A stretch of 7,607 nt of DNA from Leifsonia xyli (GTDB lineage Bacteria > Actinomycetota > Actinomycetes > Actinomycetales > Microbacteriaceae). A program made the position numbers and the translations under genes. Positions 1 to 5,956 of this stretch are shown here, in pieces (position 1 is the stretch's first letter; each line of letters begins with the position of its first letter). The notes beneath the pieces are model-generated. The model was not told the origin of the DNA and ran no database searches. It worked only from the letters and a program-made list of their open reading frames with translations. The stretch spans positions 1 to 7,607 of the forward strand of contig QFQR01000020.1 of the NCBI GenBank assembly GCA_003243275.1, in the 5' to 3' direction.

Positions 1-1518
1 CAGCGCGCCATCGCGATCGCCTGTGAGCAGTACGACGTCGTCTTCGTCGAGAAATCCCGCCGCACTGGCGCCACCTGGGGCGCGGCGTCCGACGCCGTGC
101 TGCGCTCGGCATCGCCGCGCAGCGACGGCGGCATGGACACGCTCTACATGGGCACTTCGCACGACATGGCGAAGGAGTTCATCGACGCCGCGGCCAACTG
201 GGCGCGCATGCTCGAGCATGTGTGCAGCGAGATCGGCGAAACCCTGTTCGACGATGGTTCCGACGACGGCATCAAGGCGCTGAAGATCGACTTCGCCTCG
301 GGCTTCTCGATCGTCGCGCTCTCGTCCAAGCCGCGCTCGCTGCGCGGCCGTCAGGGCTTCGCGATCCTCGACGAAGCGGCCTTCGTCGACAATCTCGGCG
401 AGCTGCTGAAGGCGGCTATGGCCTTCCTGATGTGGGGCGGCAAGGTCTTGGTCATCTCGACGCATAACGGCGCTGACAACCCGTTCAACCAGACGATCAC
501 CGATATCCGCGCTGGCCGCGTCCGGTACGGCCTGGTCCGCTTCGACCTGGACGACGCGCTGCGCGACGGCCTGTTCGAGCGCATGTGCCTGGTCAACGCC
601 CACAAGCATGGCGAATGGTCGCCGGAGAAAGAGGCCGACTGGCGCGAGAAGCTGATCGCGGACTATCGCGACGCCGCCGACGAAGAGCTCTACTGCATCC
701 CGTCCCAGGGCTCCGGCGCATGGCTTCCAGGGCCTCTCATCGAGGCGCGCATGCACGATGCTCCGGTGCTGCGTCTCGCCTTCCCCGACAGCTTCACCAT
801 GCTGCCGGAGCATGTTCGCAAGGCCGAGGTGCAGCGCTGGATCGAGACCGAGCTAGAGCCGGTCATGCGCTCGACGCTGGATCCGGCCTTGCAGTCGGGC
901 CTCGGCTTCGACGTCGGCCGCTACCGCGACCTCTCGGTCATTTGCCCGATCCAGATCACCCGGACCATGCGCCGCGTGGTGCCGTTCATGGTCGAGCTCT
1001 CGAAGGTGCCCTTCCAGCAGCAGGAGCAAATCCGCGACGCGATCGTCCGGGGCCTGCCCCGCTTCATCGGTGGCCGCACTGACGCCACCGGCATCGGCGC
1101 CAGCCTGGCGGAATCCGGCACCCAACGCTTCGGGGCGAGCATGGTCGGCGTGAAGTTCTCCACCGAGTGGTACCGGGTCGAGATGCCGCCGGTGAAGGCG
1201 GCCTTCGAGGACGATGCGATCAGCGTGCCGCGCGACGCCGAGATCTCGGCCGACCTGCGCGCCTTCAAGGTGATCAAGGGCGTCGCGAGCCTGCCGGCCC
1301 TTCGCGTCACCGCGGCCGCCGGCGGCACGCGCCACGGCGATGCCGGCATCGCGATCGTGCTGGCCTACTCGGCCACGCGCATGCCGTTCGTCCCCTACAG
1401 CTATCAGGCCGTCACGTCGTCCGGCCCGGCCACGGCAGATGGCCCGCGCGGATTCGGCGCTGATGATGAGCCGGGCGGCGGCGGGATGCTGCCGAGGCTT
1501 CGCGGGAGGATGTTCTGA
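1..1518 (+). CDS. terL: Mu-like phage terminase large subunit (gp28-like), 5' end missing
   Basis: The frame is open from the first base of the window to the TGA at 1516-1518, so the gene starts upstream and 505 residues are visible. The protein is the packaging motor: an ATPase that pumps DNA into the prohead through the portal, and a nuclease that cuts the DNA. A variant Walker A of Mu type, EKSRRTGATW, is at visible residues 17-26 (nt 49-78). Walker B, FAILDEAAF, is at 120-128 with the Asp-Glu pair at nt 370-375. A coupling-motif-like VLVISTHNG follows at nt 445-471. The RNase H-like nuclease half has candidate metal ligands in FDVGRYRD (Asp304, Asp310), DATGIG (Asp361) and HGDAGIA (Asp447). 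From memory Mu gp28 is about 550 residues, so only a few tens of residues should be missing. The GTG at 97 is not the start, because the Walker A motif lies before it. The stop overlaps the portal ATG (TGATG). The family is certain; the roles of individual Asp residues are inferred. Confidence 0.95.
   Translation, partial: QRAIAIACEQYDVVFVEKSRRTGATWGAASDAVLRSASPRSDGGMDTLYMGTSHDMAKEFIDAAANWARMLEHVCSEIGETLFDDGSDDGIKALKIDFASGFSIVALSSKPRSLRGRQGFAILDEAAFVDNLGELLKAAMAFLMWGGKVLVISTHNGADNPFNQTITDIRAGRVRYGLVRFDLDDALRDGLFERMCLVNAHKHGEWSPEKEADWREKLIADYRDAADEELYCIPSQGSGAWLPGPLIEARMHDAPVLRLAFPDSFTMLPEHVRKAEVQRWIETELEPVMRSTLDPALQSGLGFDVGRYRDLSVICPIQITRTMRRVVPFMVELSKVPFQQQEQIRDAIVRGLPRFIGGRTDATGIGASLAESGTQRFGASMVGVKFSTEWYRVEMPPVKAAFEDDAISVPRDAEISADLRAFKVIKGVASLPALRVTAAAGGTRHGDAGIAIVLAYSATRMPFVPYSYQAVTSSGPATADGPRGFGADDEPGGGGMLPRLRGRMF
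1504..1510 (+). promoter_or_regulatory. Ribosome binding site of the portal gene, inside the terL end
   Basis: GGGAGGA lies 7 nt before the ATG at 1518 and inside the last codons of the terminase gene. It is the clearest Shine-Dalgarno sequence in the left half of the window and fixes the portal start. Together with the 1-nt TGATG overlap it suggests coupled translation of terminase and portal. Confidence 0.75.
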
Positions 1519-3167
1519 TGGCGCGCCCTTCCAAGCTGCTCGGGCCCGATGGCAACCCGATTGACTATGACGATGTCTTCGGGCCGCCCAAGGCCGGGCC
1601 GACGCTCACCGGCGTGCGCTCGCCGATCTCCGGCCACCCAGCCGATGGCCTGACGCCGACCCGACTGGCCGCGATCCATCGCGCCGCGGCGACCGGCAGC
1701 CCGCTCGCCTGGCTCGAGCTCGCCGAGGACATCGAGGAGCGTGACCCGCACTACCTGTCCGTGCTCGGCACGCGCCGCCGCTCGGTTGGACAGCTGCCGA
1801 TCGCGATCGCGGCGGCCAGCGACGATGCCGAGCATGTCCGCCATGCCGATTTCCTGCGCGAATGGTTGGAAGAGGGCGTGCTCGAGCTGGCGCTCTTCGA
1901 CATCCTGGACGCGATCGGCAAGGGCTTCTCGGTCACCGAGATCGAGTGGGAATCGACGCCCGAGGCCGTGCTGCCGAAATGCCTCGACTATCGCCCGCAG
2001 CGCTGGTTCGAGTTCGATCAGGTCGACGGCGAGACCGTCGTCCTGGCCGAGGGCGTGACCCGCGAGCCGCTTTCGCCGCACAAGTTCATCGTCCATCGAC
2101 ACAAGGCCAAGAGTGGCCTGACCATCCGCTCCGGCCTCGCCCGCGTCGCGTCCTGGTGCTGGATGTACAAGGCCTTCACGGCGAAGGACTGGGCGATCTT
2201 CACCCAGAACTACGGCATGCCGACCCGCGTCGGCAAATTCGACCGGGCCGCCTCCGATGCCGACAAGGAGGTGCTGTGGCGTGCCGTCGCCAACATCGCC
2301 GGGGATTGCGCCGCCATCATCCCGGCGGAGATGTCGATCGACTTCGTCTCGGTCGAGAAGGGCACGGGCGCGCCAGGCCAGCTCTATGAGCGCCGGGCCG
2401 ATTGGCACGATCGCCAGATCTCGAAGCTCGTGCTCGGCCAGACCACGACGACGGACGCGGTCTCGGGCGGCCACGCGGTCGCCCAGGAGCATCGCCTCGT
2501 CCAGGAGGATCTGGAGCGCGCCGATGCCAAGCTGCTCTCGGCCTCGCTGACCAAGCAGCTCGTCCAGCTCATCATCGCTCTGAACTTCGGGCCGCAAGCG
2601 AAGTATCCGCGCCTCAATATCGGCCGGCCCGATGAAGTGCCGTTGAACGATGTCGTCAACGCCATCGACAAGCTCGGGCCGCAAGGCCTGACGGTTGAGG
2701 CGAGCGAGTTGCGGGACCGCCTCGGCTTCTCGGATCCGGCCAAGCCGCGCAAGGACGGCAAGGCGGTCGAGCTCATCGGCGGCCGCCCGCCGCCGCCAGC
2801 GCCGCCGGCTCTGCCCGGGCTGGGCGCGCCGCTGCAGCCCGAGCCCGAGAAACCGGCTGGGCTCGATCAACTGCGCCATCTCGTCAGCCGCCATGCCAGC
2901 GCACCGGAGCCCGAGTTCGTCGACCGCCTGACGGAGCGCGCGGCGGAGGATGCTGCCGGCGCCCTGGCCGGGCTGACCGGCGAGATCCGCGAGGCCTTCG
3001 ACGCCGCGACCGACATGGCCGATCTGGCCGACCGCCTGGCTCGCCTCGAGCTTGATCCTGCGCAGCTCGCAGAGGCCATGGGTCGCGCGATCGCGCTCTC
3101 GCATCTGACCGGCCGGGCGGCTCTGCTCGACGAGCTGGCGGGCAGTCCCGATGGCCCGCGCAGCTGA
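1518..3167 (+). CDS. H: Mu-like portal protein, DUF935 family (gp29/H-like)
   Basis: This 549-residue protein is the portal, the ring at one capsid vertex through which DNA enters and to which the tail joins. Family features in order are: a helix around TPTRLAAIHRAA (residues 46-57) followed by EDIEERDPHYLSVL (70-83); the GKGFSVTEIEW segment (134-144); FIVHRHKAKSG (190-200); the helical MYKAFTAKDWAIFTQNYGMP stretch (216-235); and LVLGQTTTTDAVSGGHAVAQEH (304-325), highly typical of DUF935 proteins. A proline-rich linker (about 420-446) leads into an Ala/Leu-rich helical C-terminal domain (about 450-540), also usual in this family. The start is set by an overlapping GGGAGGA site and the TGATG junction with terL. 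The length is slightly above the roughly 510 residues I recall for Mu gp29. The last 17 nt overlap a possible small ORF at 3151. The long open frame on the opposite strand here is a GC-driven shadow. Identification is firm; the linker's role is unknown. Confidence 0.95.
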   Translation: MARPSKLLGPDGNPIDYDDVFGPPKAGPTLTGVRSPISGHPADGLTPTRLAAIHRAAATGSPLAWLELAEDIEERDPHYLSVLGTRRRSVGQLPIAIAAASDDAEHVRHADFLREWLEEGVLELALFDILDAIGKGFSVTEIEWESTPEAVLPKCLDYRPQRWFEFDQVDGETVVLAEGVTREPLSPHKFIVHRHKAKSGLTIRSGLARVASWCWMYKAFTAKDWAIFTQNYGMPTRVGKFDRAASDADKEVLWRAVANIAGDCAAIIPAEMSIDFVSVEKGTGAPGQLYERRADWHDRQISKLVLGQTTTTDAVSGGHAVAQEHRLVQEDLERADAKLLSASLTKQLVQLIIALNFGPQAKYPRLNIGRPDEVPLNDVVNAIDKLGPQGLTVEASELRDRLGFSDPAKPRKDGKAVELIGGRPPPPAPPALPGLGAPLQPEPEKPAGLDQLRHLVSRHASAPEPEFVDRLTERAAEDAAGALAGLTGEIREAFDAATDMADLADRLARLELDPAQLAEAMGRAIALSHLTGRAALLDELAGSPDGPRS

Positions 3168-3303
3168 CACCTTGACCCTGCCGCCCAGCGCGTCCGTTCA
3201 AACGGCTATTCAAACGCTGGGCGGCCGTTCCGGAATTTTCCGGGGCATGGCCGCGGCCGCGGCTCGCGGCCGCCAGCGGGCTTCCTACGGGCCCGCGTCA
3301 TGA
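3151..3303 (+). CDS. Possible small hypothetical protein (50 aa) between portal and F-like genes
   Basis: An ATG at 3151, inside the last codons of the portal gene, opens a 50-codon frame that ends in TGA at 3301-3303. That stop overlaps the next ATG in an ATGA junction, the arrangement seen at other junctions of this cluster. The product starts MARAADTLTLPPSAS, is small, basic and Ala/Arg/Gly-rich, and shows no domain I recognise. It has no clear signal peptide or membrane segment. Against it: there is no good Shine-Dalgarno, and the stretch is dominated by inverted repeats (3180-3225, 3230-3243, GCGGCCGC twice). By my count 37 of 50 third positions are G or C, versus 48 of 60 in the next ORF. 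It may be a real coupled leader peptide, or an open frame by chance in a structured intergenic segment. Confidence 0.35.
   Translation: MARAADTLTLPPSASVQTAIQTLGGRSGIFRGMAAAAARGRQRASYGPAS
3180..3243 (+). repeat. Cluster of inverted and direct repeats downstream of the portal gene
   Basis: GCCGCCCAGCG (3180-3190) is perfectly complementary to CGCTGGGCGGC (3215-3225), an 11-bp stem with a 24-nt loop. The loop holds a nested CCGTT/AACGG hairpin (3194-3205). TTCAAACG occurs at 3197-3204 and again at 3209-3216, the second copy running into the stem arm. A second hairpin, CCGGAA-TT-TTCCGG (3230-3243), follows. No terminator-like T-run follows either stem, so an RNA-stability or translational-coupling structure is at least as likely as a terminator. 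The biological role is not known. Confidence 0.6.
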
Positions 3304-3482
3304 CACACTGGTCGGAACTCAATCGGGAGCCGAGCGCCAGGGCATTTGCGATCGCGGCAGCGGCGCCGACCGGCGCCCTGGAGACCCTGCGCTGCGAGGT
3401 CGACCGGGCGATCGCGAACGGCTTGTCACTGCGCGAGGTTCGTCGACGCCTCGCCATCGTCGGGGGCCGTATCGCGTCATGA
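3300..3482 (+). CDS. Small protein (60 aa) resembling the N-terminal region of the adjacent F protein
   Basis: A 60-residue ORF starts at the ATG of an ATGA junction (3300-3303) and ends in a second ATGA junction with the F-like gene (3479-3482). Residues 2-50 line up with residues 28-76 of the downstream F-like protein at a constant offset of 26 and with no gap. By eye 17 of 49 residues are identical (for example Trp4/Trp30, Ala15-Phe16/Ala41-Phe42, Gly41/Gly67, Leu44/Leu70), and many more are conservative. The shared pattern is T-x-W, then A-[KR]-A-F-x-[VI]-A, then an acidic/basic helix, G-x-[ST]-L-x-E, R-x-R. DNA similarity is weak, so any duplication is old. The ORF lacks the rest of F, including its Cys/His-containing domain. 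No strong Shine-Dalgarno is visible; translation probably depends on coupling. It is probably a real gene; its function is unknown. Confidence 0.65.
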   Translation: MTHWSELNREPSARAFAIAAAAPTGALETLRCEVDRAIANGLSLREVRRRLAIVGGRIAS

Positions 3483-4201
3483 CCACGACGATGAGGGCCA
3501 TCGGCCTGCCGTTCCAGGAGGCCATCGACTATCTCCGCCAGAAGGTGACCGTCACCTCGACCGGCTGGACCGATGTCTGGCAGAAGGCCAATGCAAAGGC
3601 CTTCACCGTCGCCGGCGCGACGGCCACCGCATTGGTCGAGGACTTCCGGCGCGAGATTGAAAAGGCGCTCGAAGACGGGACGACGCTGCAGGAGTTCCGC
3701 CAGCGCTTCGATGAGATCGTCCGGCGCCATGGCTGGGCTCATGTCGGCAAGCCCGGCTGGCGCGCCCGGGTCATCTACGAGACCAATCTCAGCATGGCCT
3801 ATTCGGCTGGCCGCTATGCCCAGCAGACCGAGCCGGAGACGCTCGCGGCCTTCCCGTACTGGCAATATGTGCATTCCGGCGCCCGCCATCCCCGCAAGCA
3901 GCATCTCGCCTGGAACGGCACGGTGTTGCGGGCCGATGATCCGTTCTGGGACTGGGCCTATCCGCCCAATGGCTGGGGTTGTGGCTGCAGGGTTCGGCCG
4001 GTCAGCGAAGCCGGTTTGAAGCGCCAGGGTCGCCGCGGCGTGGACCAGGCGCCGGAGCGCCTGCCGATTCGCGAGGTGAACCGCAAGACCGGCGAGGTTC
4101 TGACCGGATCCCAAGGGGTCGATATCGGCTTCGACTACAATCCCGGCCAGGTCTGGATGAACGCGCCGCGCTCGGCCATGCCTGGGCTCGACGATACGTG
4201 A
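3479..4201 (+). CDS. F: Mu F-like head morphogenesis protein (gp30, SPP1 gp7/Mu F family)
   Basis: This 240-residue member of the Mu F/SPP1 gp7 family is a minor head protein needed for head assembly in Mu and often associated with the portal. The N-terminal part has the Mu F pattern LPFQEAIDYLRQK (10-22), GWTDVWQKANAKAFTVAG (29-46) and an amphipathic helix to GTTLQEFRQRFDEIV (67-81). RARVIYETNLSMAYSAGRY (95-113) follows, then the hallmark domain with HSGARHPRKQHLAWNGTV (132-149) and PPNGWGCGCRVRP (162-174). Its His and Cys residues look metal-binding, which is inference. The tail DIGFDYNPGQVW (215-226) matches the usual end of the conserved core. From memory Mu F is clearly longer (above 400 residues), so this is a short, core-only form. 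The ATG at 3479 overlaps the preceding stop; Met5 (3491) is a possible alternative start. Its stop overlaps the next gene's GTG. Confidence 0.93.
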   Translation: MTTTMRAIGLPFQEAIDYLRQKVTVTSTGWTDVWQKANAKAFTVAGATATALVEDFRREIEKALEDGTTLQEFRQRFDEIVRRHGWAHVGKPGWRARVIYETNLSMAYSAGRYAQQTEPETLAAFPYWQYVHSGARHPRKQHLAWNGTVLRADDPFWDWAYPPNGWGCGCRVRPVSEAGLKRQGRRGVDQAPERLPIREVNRKTGEVLTGSQGVDIGFDYNPGQVWMNAPRSAMPGLDDT

Positions 4202-4734
4202 GCGGCTTCTCTGTCACCTTCAGTTTCGACTGGGACGAAGCACGCGCCGCTTTCGGTCGACTTGAGCGCGTCATGGCCGACACGACGCCGATCACGCGCG
4301 CGATCGGCACCGGCCTCGTCACCTCGACGCAGGATCGCTTCGACGACGAGGTGGCACCGGATGGCTCTGCCTGGGCGCCGCTCAATCCAACCTATGCCGC
4401 CGGCAAGCGCGGCGCCGGCATCCTGCGCGAGAGCGCGATGCGCGGGGGCCTGCAGGGCTCGATCACCTATCGCGCCGGCCGCTCGGACGTGCAGGTCGGC
4501 AGCAACAAGATCCATGCCGGCGTTCATCAGGGCGGCGCCGTGATCAGGCCGAAGAACGCTGGCCGTCTCGTCTTCCGCCTCGGCAACCGCATCGTCCACG
4601 CCCGCTCGGTCACAATCCCCAAGCGCGAATTCGTCGGCATCAGCAGCGACGACCAGGTCATGATCCTGGACGTCATCGAGGGCGGCCTTGCCCGCGCGCT
4701 CGGTTCCGGGCCATCATCCGGCGGCAAGCGCTGA
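4198..4734 (+). CDS. G: Virion morphogenesis protein, Mu G-like (gp31; P2 gpS-like tail completion family)
   Basis: This 178-residue protein of the Mu G / P2 gpS family probably acts in completing or joining head and tail. Family signatures are RFDDEVAPDGSAWAPLNPTY (47-66), AGKRGAGIL (68-76) followed by a Leu-containing GGLQGSI turn (83-89), the IHAGVHQGGAVI segment (105-116) and VTIPKREFVGISSDD (138-152), equivalent to the usual iPaRpflG motif. I place the start at GTG 4198. It overlaps the F stop in a GTGA junction and gives a normal N-terminus (MSGFSVTFSFDWDEA). The frame is open further upstream, but earlier starts would lie inside F and add residues foreign to the family. No strong ribosome site is seen, so translation is probably coupled to F. 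The exact assembly step is not established by the sequence. Confidence 0.9.
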   Translation: MSGFSVTFSFDWDEARAAFGRLERVMADTTPITRAIGTGLVTSTQDRFDDEVAPDGSAWAPLNPTYAAGKRGAGILRESAMRGGLQGSITYRAGRSDVQVGSNKIHAGVHQGGAVIRPKNAGRLVFRLGNRIVHARSVTIPKREFVGISSDDQVMILDVIEGGLARALGSGPSSGGKR

Positions 4735-4772
4735 CCGCGTCGCGCTGATCCCTCCCATCGCCATGTAGGTCC

Positions 4773-4790
4773 CGGCCCCGTGCGGGGCCG
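4773..4790 (+). terminator. GC-rich hairpin between G and I genes, terminator-like but without a T-run
   Basis: CGGCCCCG (4773-4780) and CGGGGCCG (4783-4790) are perfect complements. In RNA this gives a 7-bp all-GC stem with a GUGC loop. It sits in the 93-nt gap between the G stop (4734) and the I start (4828). Only TGTCGCGTAT follows, with no U-tract, so full intrinsic termination is doubtful. An attenuator or RNA-processing/stability element is possible. The rest of this gap shows nothing recognisable. Confidence 0.4.
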
Positions 4791-4827
4791 TGTCGCGTAT
4801 GGTCGCCGCCGGCCACATTCGGCGGCG

Positions 4828-5922
4828 ATGAAGACCGTCGTTTCCTCCCTTCACTTCCAGATCCCGGCCGGTGCCGCTCCCGAATGGGTGCACCTGACGC
4901 CGGCCGGGACTTTTCGTGGAAACGACGGTCGCGGCCCCTTCACGCTGGAGAACGCAGACGATGTGATCCGCGCTTCGATGGCGGCGGGCAAGCTCCCGCT
5001 CGACGAGAATCACTCGATCGACCTCGCCGCCCCGGAGGGCCGACCGGCCCCGGCGCGGGGTTGGATCGTCGAGATGCAGGCGCGCGCGGACGGCCTTTGG
5101 GGTCGGGTCGAATGGACCGCGACCGGCAAGGCCATGATCGAGGGCGGCGACTATCGCGGCGTCTCGCCGGTGATGATGAGCACCAAGGCCGGCAAGCTCC
5201 TGAAGATCCTGCGCGCCTCGCTCGTCAATGACCCGAACCTGACCCTGACCACGCTCCACCACCGGGAGAACGACATGGATTTCCTCGCAAAGGTGCGAAA
5301 GGCGCTCGGGCTGGCTGATGACGCTGCCGACGATGCGGTGCTGACCACCGTCACCTCACATGCTGCGATCGCCGCGGCCGCCGGCAAGGTCGCCCAGGCC
5401 GGCGGGCTCAAGGCCGGCGCCACCGGCGACGAGCTCGTAACCCATCTCAACGCCCGGGCCGTCCCCGATCCGAAGCTCGAGGCGGTCAAGGCCGGATTGA
5501 AGGCCGCCGGCGTCGACTTCGACCAGACCAGCGCCGAGCAGATCACGTTGCACCTGAATTCCGCCGGCGCCGGCGACGCCGAGCTGCGCAAGACGGTGAT
5601 CACGCTGCAGTCGCAGTTGACCACGCTGCAGACCGAAGGCGCGAAGGAGAAGGCCGTTACCTTCGTCGATGCGGCGATCGCGGCTGGCAAGCCGATCAAG
5701 CCGCTGCGCGACCACTACATCACGCGCCACCAGAAGGACGCCGCCGCGGTCGAGACCGAGATCAACGCGCTCGTCTCGATCCATTCCGGCGCGGTGAAGC
5801 AGCCGAAGTCCGCCGAGCCCGGTGCTCTCGATGCCGATGAGCAGGCTGTCGTCGAGCTGATGGGGCTCGATCCCAAGAAATTCGCCGAGACCAAGGCCGG
5901 GCTGGAAAAGCACGTCCTCTGA
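4828..5922 (+). CDS. I: Mu I-like prohead protease with C-terminal scaffold region (gp32)
   Basis: This 364-residue protein belongs to the Mu-like prophage I family. It is the prohead protease that matures the head, fused in frame to the scaffold. Residues 1-149 carry the protease signature: LPLDENHSIDLAAPEGRPAP (57-76) with candidate catalytic His62, ARGWIVEM (76-83), DGLWGRVEWTATGKAMI (88-104), then YRGVSPVM (109-116) with candidate Ser113, and a LVNDPNLTL stretch (132-140) that usually ends the domain. Residues 150-364 are helical and charged, with a coiled-coil-like segment about 252-275, as expected of a scaffold. The length is close to the roughly 360 residues I recall for Mu I. The start is ATG 4828, preceded by a weak GGCGGCG. 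A GTG at 4780 in the same frame lies inside the preceding hairpin and is unlikely. Catalytic residue assignment is inference. Confidence 0.93.
   Translation: MKTVVSSLHFQIPAGAAPEWVHLTPAGTFRGNDGRGPFTLENADDVIRASMAAGKLPLDENHSIDLAAPEGRPAPARGWIVEMQARADGLWGRVEWTATGKAMIEGGDYRGVSPVMMSTKAGKLLKILRASLVNDPNLTLTTLHHRENDMDFLAKVRKALGLADDAADDAVLTTVTSHAAIAAAAGKVAQAGGLKAGATGDELVTHLNARAVPDPKLEAVKAGLKAAGVDFDQTSAEQITLHLNSAGAGDAELRKTVITLQSQLTTLQTEGAKEKAVTFVDAAIAAGKPIKPLRDHYITRHQKDAAAVETEINALVSIHSGAVKQPKSAEPGALDADEQAVVELMGLDPKKFAETKAGLEKHVL
5264..5268 (+). promoter_or_regulatory. Internal ribosome binding site for the nested scaffold start
   Basis: GGGAG lies 6 nt before the in-frame ATG at 5275, in the middle of the I gene and directly after the protease domain. 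It is a stronger ribosome site than that of the full-length start, which fits extra production of a scaffold-only product. Confidence 0.7.
5275..5922 (+). CDS. Z: Nested scaffold protein, Mu Z-like (gp33), internal start within the I gene
   Basis: In Mu the scaffold Z is made from an internal in-frame start in the protease gene, and this window shows the same design. Met150 of the I product (ATG 5275) has a good Shine-Dalgarno 6 nt upstream and falls right after the protease domain. The product would be 215 residues, beginning MDFLAKVRKALGL and ending at the same stop as I. It is Ala-, Lys- and Glu-rich, largely helical, with a likely coiled coil (AELRKTVITLQSQLTTLQTE, residues 102-121 of Z). 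It lacks cysteines, as is common for scaffolds. Such proteins line the inside of the growing prohead, direct shell curvature and are degraded or expelled before packaging. The internal start is predicted from sequence and the Mu precedent, not proven here. Confidence 0.75.
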   Translation: MDFLAKVRKALGLADDAADDAVLTTVTSHAAIAAAAGKVAQAGGLKAGATGDELVTHLNARAVPDPKLEAVKAGLKAAGVDFDQTSAEQITLHLNSAGAGDAELRKTVITLQSQLTTLQTEGAKEKAVTFVDAAIAAGKPIKPLRDHYITRHQKDAAAVETEINALVSIHSGAVKQPKSAEPGALDADEQAVVELMGLDPKKFAETKAGLEKHVL

Positions 5923-5956
5923 CCCCGCAGACCTGACCGCCGACCCGGAGCAACCC

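Noticed and set aside
97..1518. GTG at 97 as the terminase start
   Set aside because: The same frame is open to base 1 and the Walker A-type motif lies at nt 49-78, before this GTG, so the gene is truncated by the window edge instead.
1404..3170. 588-codon open frame on the - strand
   Set aside because: It lies exactly antisense to the portal gene, has Arg/Gly/Ala-rich low-complexity product typical of GC-rich shadow frames, and shows no domain; the + strand portal is unmistakable.
3253..3273. GCGGCCGC repeats as a packaging or attachment site
   Set aside because: Mu-like phages package from the genome end, not here, and such palindromes arise easily in GC-rich sequence; kept only as part of the structured region.
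3206..4114. 302-codon open frame on the - strand across the F-like gene
   Set aside because: Shadow of the F-like gene, which has clear family motifs on the + strand; no ribosome site or domain on the - strand.
3979..4197. N-terminal extension of the G-like protein upstream of GTG 4198
   Set aside because: It would overlap F by over 200 nt and adds Arg/Gly-rich residues unlike the family; the GTGA junction start gives the expected length.
4780..4827. GTG 4780 as start of the I protease
   Set aside because: The codon lies in the GC hairpin loop and has no ribosome site; ATG 4828 gives the expected N-terminus and length.
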